A stretch of DNA of 64,000 bases, from contig NZ_QWDM01000001.1 of NCBI RefSeq assembly GCF_003996965.1, positions 248,001 to 312,000 of the forward strand, written 5' to 3'. The position numbers were made by a program, and so were the translations under genes. Numbering within the stretch: position 1 is the first letter of the stretch; each line of letters starts with the position of its first letter. This DNA comes from Flavobacterium cupreum. GTDB taxonomy: Bacteria > Bacteroidota > Bacteroidia > Flavobacteriales > Flavobacteriaceae. Below are positions 62,901-64,000 of the stretch, piece after piece. A model generated the notes under the pieces. That model did not search any database. It worked only from the letters and a program-made list of their open reading frames with translations, and had not been told where the DNA came from.

Positions 62901-63073
62901 AGTACTACATCTGCATTGGCACCGGTGTAGCTCGCCGAAACGTTTACGGTGGGCGGCGCGATATCCGGATATTGGGAAATAGGGAGCTCAATAAGCCCTA
63001 AAACCCCCAGAATGACAATAATAACCGATATTACTGTCGAAAGTACAGGTCTTTGTATGAATATTTTAAACAT
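59909..63073 (-). CDS. HAE1-family RND multidrug efflux pump
   Basis: A 1054-residue inner-membrane pump of the AcrB/MexB type. N-terminal MFKIFIQRPVLSTVISVIIV, the pore-domain motifs (PTVNVSASYTGANADVV), the proton relay Asp pair in LAIGIVVDDAIVVVEAVHAK and the second-half signature GLLAKNGILIVEFALERRRK are typical. It carries drugs, detergents or dyes from the membrane or periplasm out through the partner channel, driven by protons. Length is normal. Lies between the adaptor (gap 9) and channel genes. Confidence 0.95.
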   Translation of the reverse strand: MFKIFIQRPVLSTVISVIIVILGVLGLIELPISQYPDIAPPTVNVSASYTGANADVVLKSIVIPLEEQINGVENMTYMTSSATNDGNASIKIFFKVGTNPDLAAVNVQNRVSRATSLLPVEVTQAGVTVTKSQSSNLLIFSLYSDDKAYDQTFLQNYAKINLVPQIQRVVGVGDVTVFGAKDYSMRIWLKPDVMQQYKLIPSDVSAALAEQNIEAAPGKFGENGNQAFQYVIKYKGRLTSATEFGDIIIKSVGNGQMLRLKDVAKVELGSLSYTSTIKTNGVESAAMAISQTPGSNARDVINNSKKLIEEAAKNFPKGVKYTILVDVNENLDASIEKVIHTLIEAFILVFIVVFIFLQDFRSTLIPAIAVPVAIVGTFFFLNLFGFTINLLTLFAMVLAIGIVVDDAIVVVEAVHAKLDHGYKSSKKATIDAMNEISGAIISITLVMAAVFIPVTFINGSTGVFYKQFGITLAVAIILSAINALTLSPALCALLLKPHADDHKHKSFIQRFYTSFNVAFDNVTERYKRSVSFLSVKKWIVLAAIVIAGAALFYMMKTTPSAFVPAEDQGTVFANISLPPSASMERSDVIAKKVDSIAKTIPGVKNTLRIVGQNFTAGAGSAYSMVIVKLETWDKRDLSVNDVIGQLFAKTSGIREANIFFISPPTIQGFGQSGGFEFQLQDKGGHTTAEFFKVNTEFLEKLSKRPEIQYATTPFNPGFPQYMMEINLAKAKDAGVTVNSILSTMQGYYGGLYASNFNKFGKQYRVMIQASPEFRTNTEGLNKIFVRNSSGTMAPITEFVKMTRVFGPESISRFNLFTSIAITGAPNPGFSSGDAIKAIQEVAAENLPAGYGYEFSGLTREELASGSETIFIFILCLVFVYFLLSAQYESYILPFAVLFSIPFGLAGAYLFSIIFKLNSNIYLQISLIMLIGLLAKNGILIVEFALERRRKGLPIVQAAVEGAVARLRPILMTSFAFILGLVPLMFASGAGAVGNKSIGTGAVGGMLIGTILGVFVIPVLFIVFQTLQEKVSGPAKEGYDEDDDEEVPLLDTHKE

Positions 63074-63082
63074 TTTATTTTC

Positions 63083-64000
63083 TTATTTTAAGTCAGCGTA
63101 AACTGTTTCTGCACTTACATTATGGGTTTTAATCTGAGATCCGTCTTTAAGAGCGGCTACGCCTTCTAAAACAATCTGATCGCCGGGTTTTAATCCGCTT
63201 GTTACCACATAATAATTTCCGGCAGCACTGTTGTCTAATACTGTAATATTGGTATTTTTCGTTTTCCCGTCTTTTCCGACCACGACTGCAAAAAGTTTGT
63301 CCTGAAGTTCAAAAGTGGCACTCTGCGGAATTAATAATCCCTCGTTTATGGCTTTCGGAATTCGTACGGTTACACTGCTTCCGCTTCTGATAATTCCCTG
63401 TGGATTTGGAAAACGGGCCCTGATGTTTACCGAACCTGTTTCTGTATTGATCAATCCGTTTATGGTTTCAATGCTTCCTTTCTTGTCATAGGCTGAACCG
63501 TCTGAAAGCAATAGGGAAACGGCCGGTAGTTTTTTGATTTTCTGTGCCAGTGATACGCCCGAATCGGTGTCGGTAAAATTCAAAAGCATTTTTTCATTCA
63601 TGGCAAAATACGCATATACATTCCCGATACTGGAAACCGTCGTTAGAGGTTCTGCTGTATTGGAACTTACCAGGCTTCCCAAACGAAATGGAATTGACCC
63701 TACCACTCCGTTTACCGGACTTGTCACTGTGGTATACCCCAGATTGGTTTTGGCATTGACCAGACTGGCATTGGCCTGGGCTAAGGTAGCCATGGCTGAT
63801 TCGTAATTGAACTGGGCAGATTCTAATTCGTATTTGCTGATAATTCCTTTTTCTACTAATGGTTTTACTTTTTGTACCGCTAATTTTGCTGTACTCACCG
63901 CTGCCTGAGCGCTTTTTATACTGGCTGCTGCCGTACGGACTTCTTGTTCGTATTCGGGAGCACTGATTTTAAATAAGGTTTGTCCGGTTTTTACAACGGC
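63083..64000 (-). CDS. RND periplasmic adaptor (membrane fusion protein), 5' end cut
   Basis: The last 305 residues of an AcrA-like adaptor; the reading frame stays open to the window edge, so the start is outside. Visible parts: the alpha-helical hairpin (LVEKGIISKYELESAQFNYE), lipoyl-type half (TTVTSPVNGVVGSIPFRLGS), beta-barrel (EKMLLNFTDTDSG and IRARFPNPQGIIRSGSSVTV) and membrane-proximal domain (GNYYVVTSGLKPGDQIVLEG). It links the pump to the outer-membrane channel. An AcrR- or TetR-like regulator may lie beyond the edge. Confidence 0.93.
   Translation of the reverse strand, partial: AVVKTGQTLFKISAPEYEQEVRTAAASIKSAQAAVSTAKLAVQKVKPLVEKGIISKYELESAQFNYESAMATLAQANASLVNAKTNLGYTTVTSPVNGVVGSIPFRLGSLVSSNTAEPLTTVSSIGNVYAYFAMNEKMLLNFTDTDSGVSLAQKIKKLPAVSLLLSDGSAYDKKGSIETINGLINTETGSVNIRARFPNPQGIIRSGSSVTVRIPKAINEGLLIPQSATFELQDKLFAVVVGKDGKTKNTNITVLDNSAAGNYYVVTSGLKPGDQIVLEGVAALKDGSQIKTHNVSAETVYADLK

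Overview
The window comes from a Bacteroidota genome, most likely Flavobacterium or a close relative. The signs are SusC/SusD pairs under ECF sigma/FecR control, a giant SprB-repeat adhesin with a type IX secretion (T9SS) sorting tail, LytTR response regulators paired with LytS-type kinases, lipoproteins with short lipoboxes, low G+C intergenic DNA, and promoters of the TTTG / TAnnTTTG kind. I saw no tRNA, rRNA, CRISPR array, transposase or integrase gene. All family names come from reading protein sequence and motifs; no database search was run.

Layout. (1) 1-4558, minus strand: ECF sigma factor, small ferredoxin-like protein, FecR anti-sigma factor, TonB-dependent receptor and the start of a DUF4249 lipoprotein; an outer-membrane uptake locus. 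(2) 4874-15157, minus strand: ECF sigma, FecR, SusC, SusD, a GDPD-alkaline phosphatase fusion and a metallophosphoesterase; probably a system for scavenging organic phosphate. (3) 15521-22140, minus strand: FabH, then a polysaccharide deacetylase, membrane protein and ABM monooxygenase group, an AraC regulator, and a LytTR regulator with a TPR histidine kinase. (4) 22.1-27.4 kb: sparse AT-rich DNA with a pseudo-receiver protein, a secreted protein, a META-domain lipoprotein, a phage-tail-collar (MdpB-like) protein and a methyltransferase-like protein. (5) 27416-36753: a 2809-residue adhesin with 26 SprB repeats and a T9SS tail, followed by an outer-membrane beta-barrel. (6) 36.8-51.6 kb: a dense set of stress and detoxification genes (OxyR-like regulator, OsmC, Ohr, alpha/beta hydrolases, three SDRs, TetR, Crp/Fnr, YceI, tautomerase, nitronate monooxygenase, DoxX, DUF1223, second LytTR pair), interrupted by three repeat islands with terminal inverted repeats. 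(7) 51.6-55.1 kb: an accessory island with a dispersed-repeat-like element, a short ORF lying in a strongly folded RNA, a 77-residue unknown protein and a very AT-rich SIR2 gene. (8) 55.2-64.0 kb: HxlR regulator, LLM flavin oxidoreductase, CPA1 Na+/H+ antiporter and an RND tripartite efflux operon cut by the window end.

How the parts fit. The two left-hand loci each carry their own surface-signalling switch (receptor, FecR, sigma). The middle holds surface display and gliding-type material. The right half handles peroxides, electrophiles and toxic compounds, with peroxidases and reductases next to their likely regulators. Two points stand out. The SIR2 protein has a helical middle and a C-terminal beta-propeller-like region; it looks like a single-gene NAD-consuming antiphage protein of a layout I do not recognise. 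Second, paired direct repeats with an exact 21-bp period, the geometry expected for LytTR sites, lie near both LytTR/kinase pairs and may mark their target genes.
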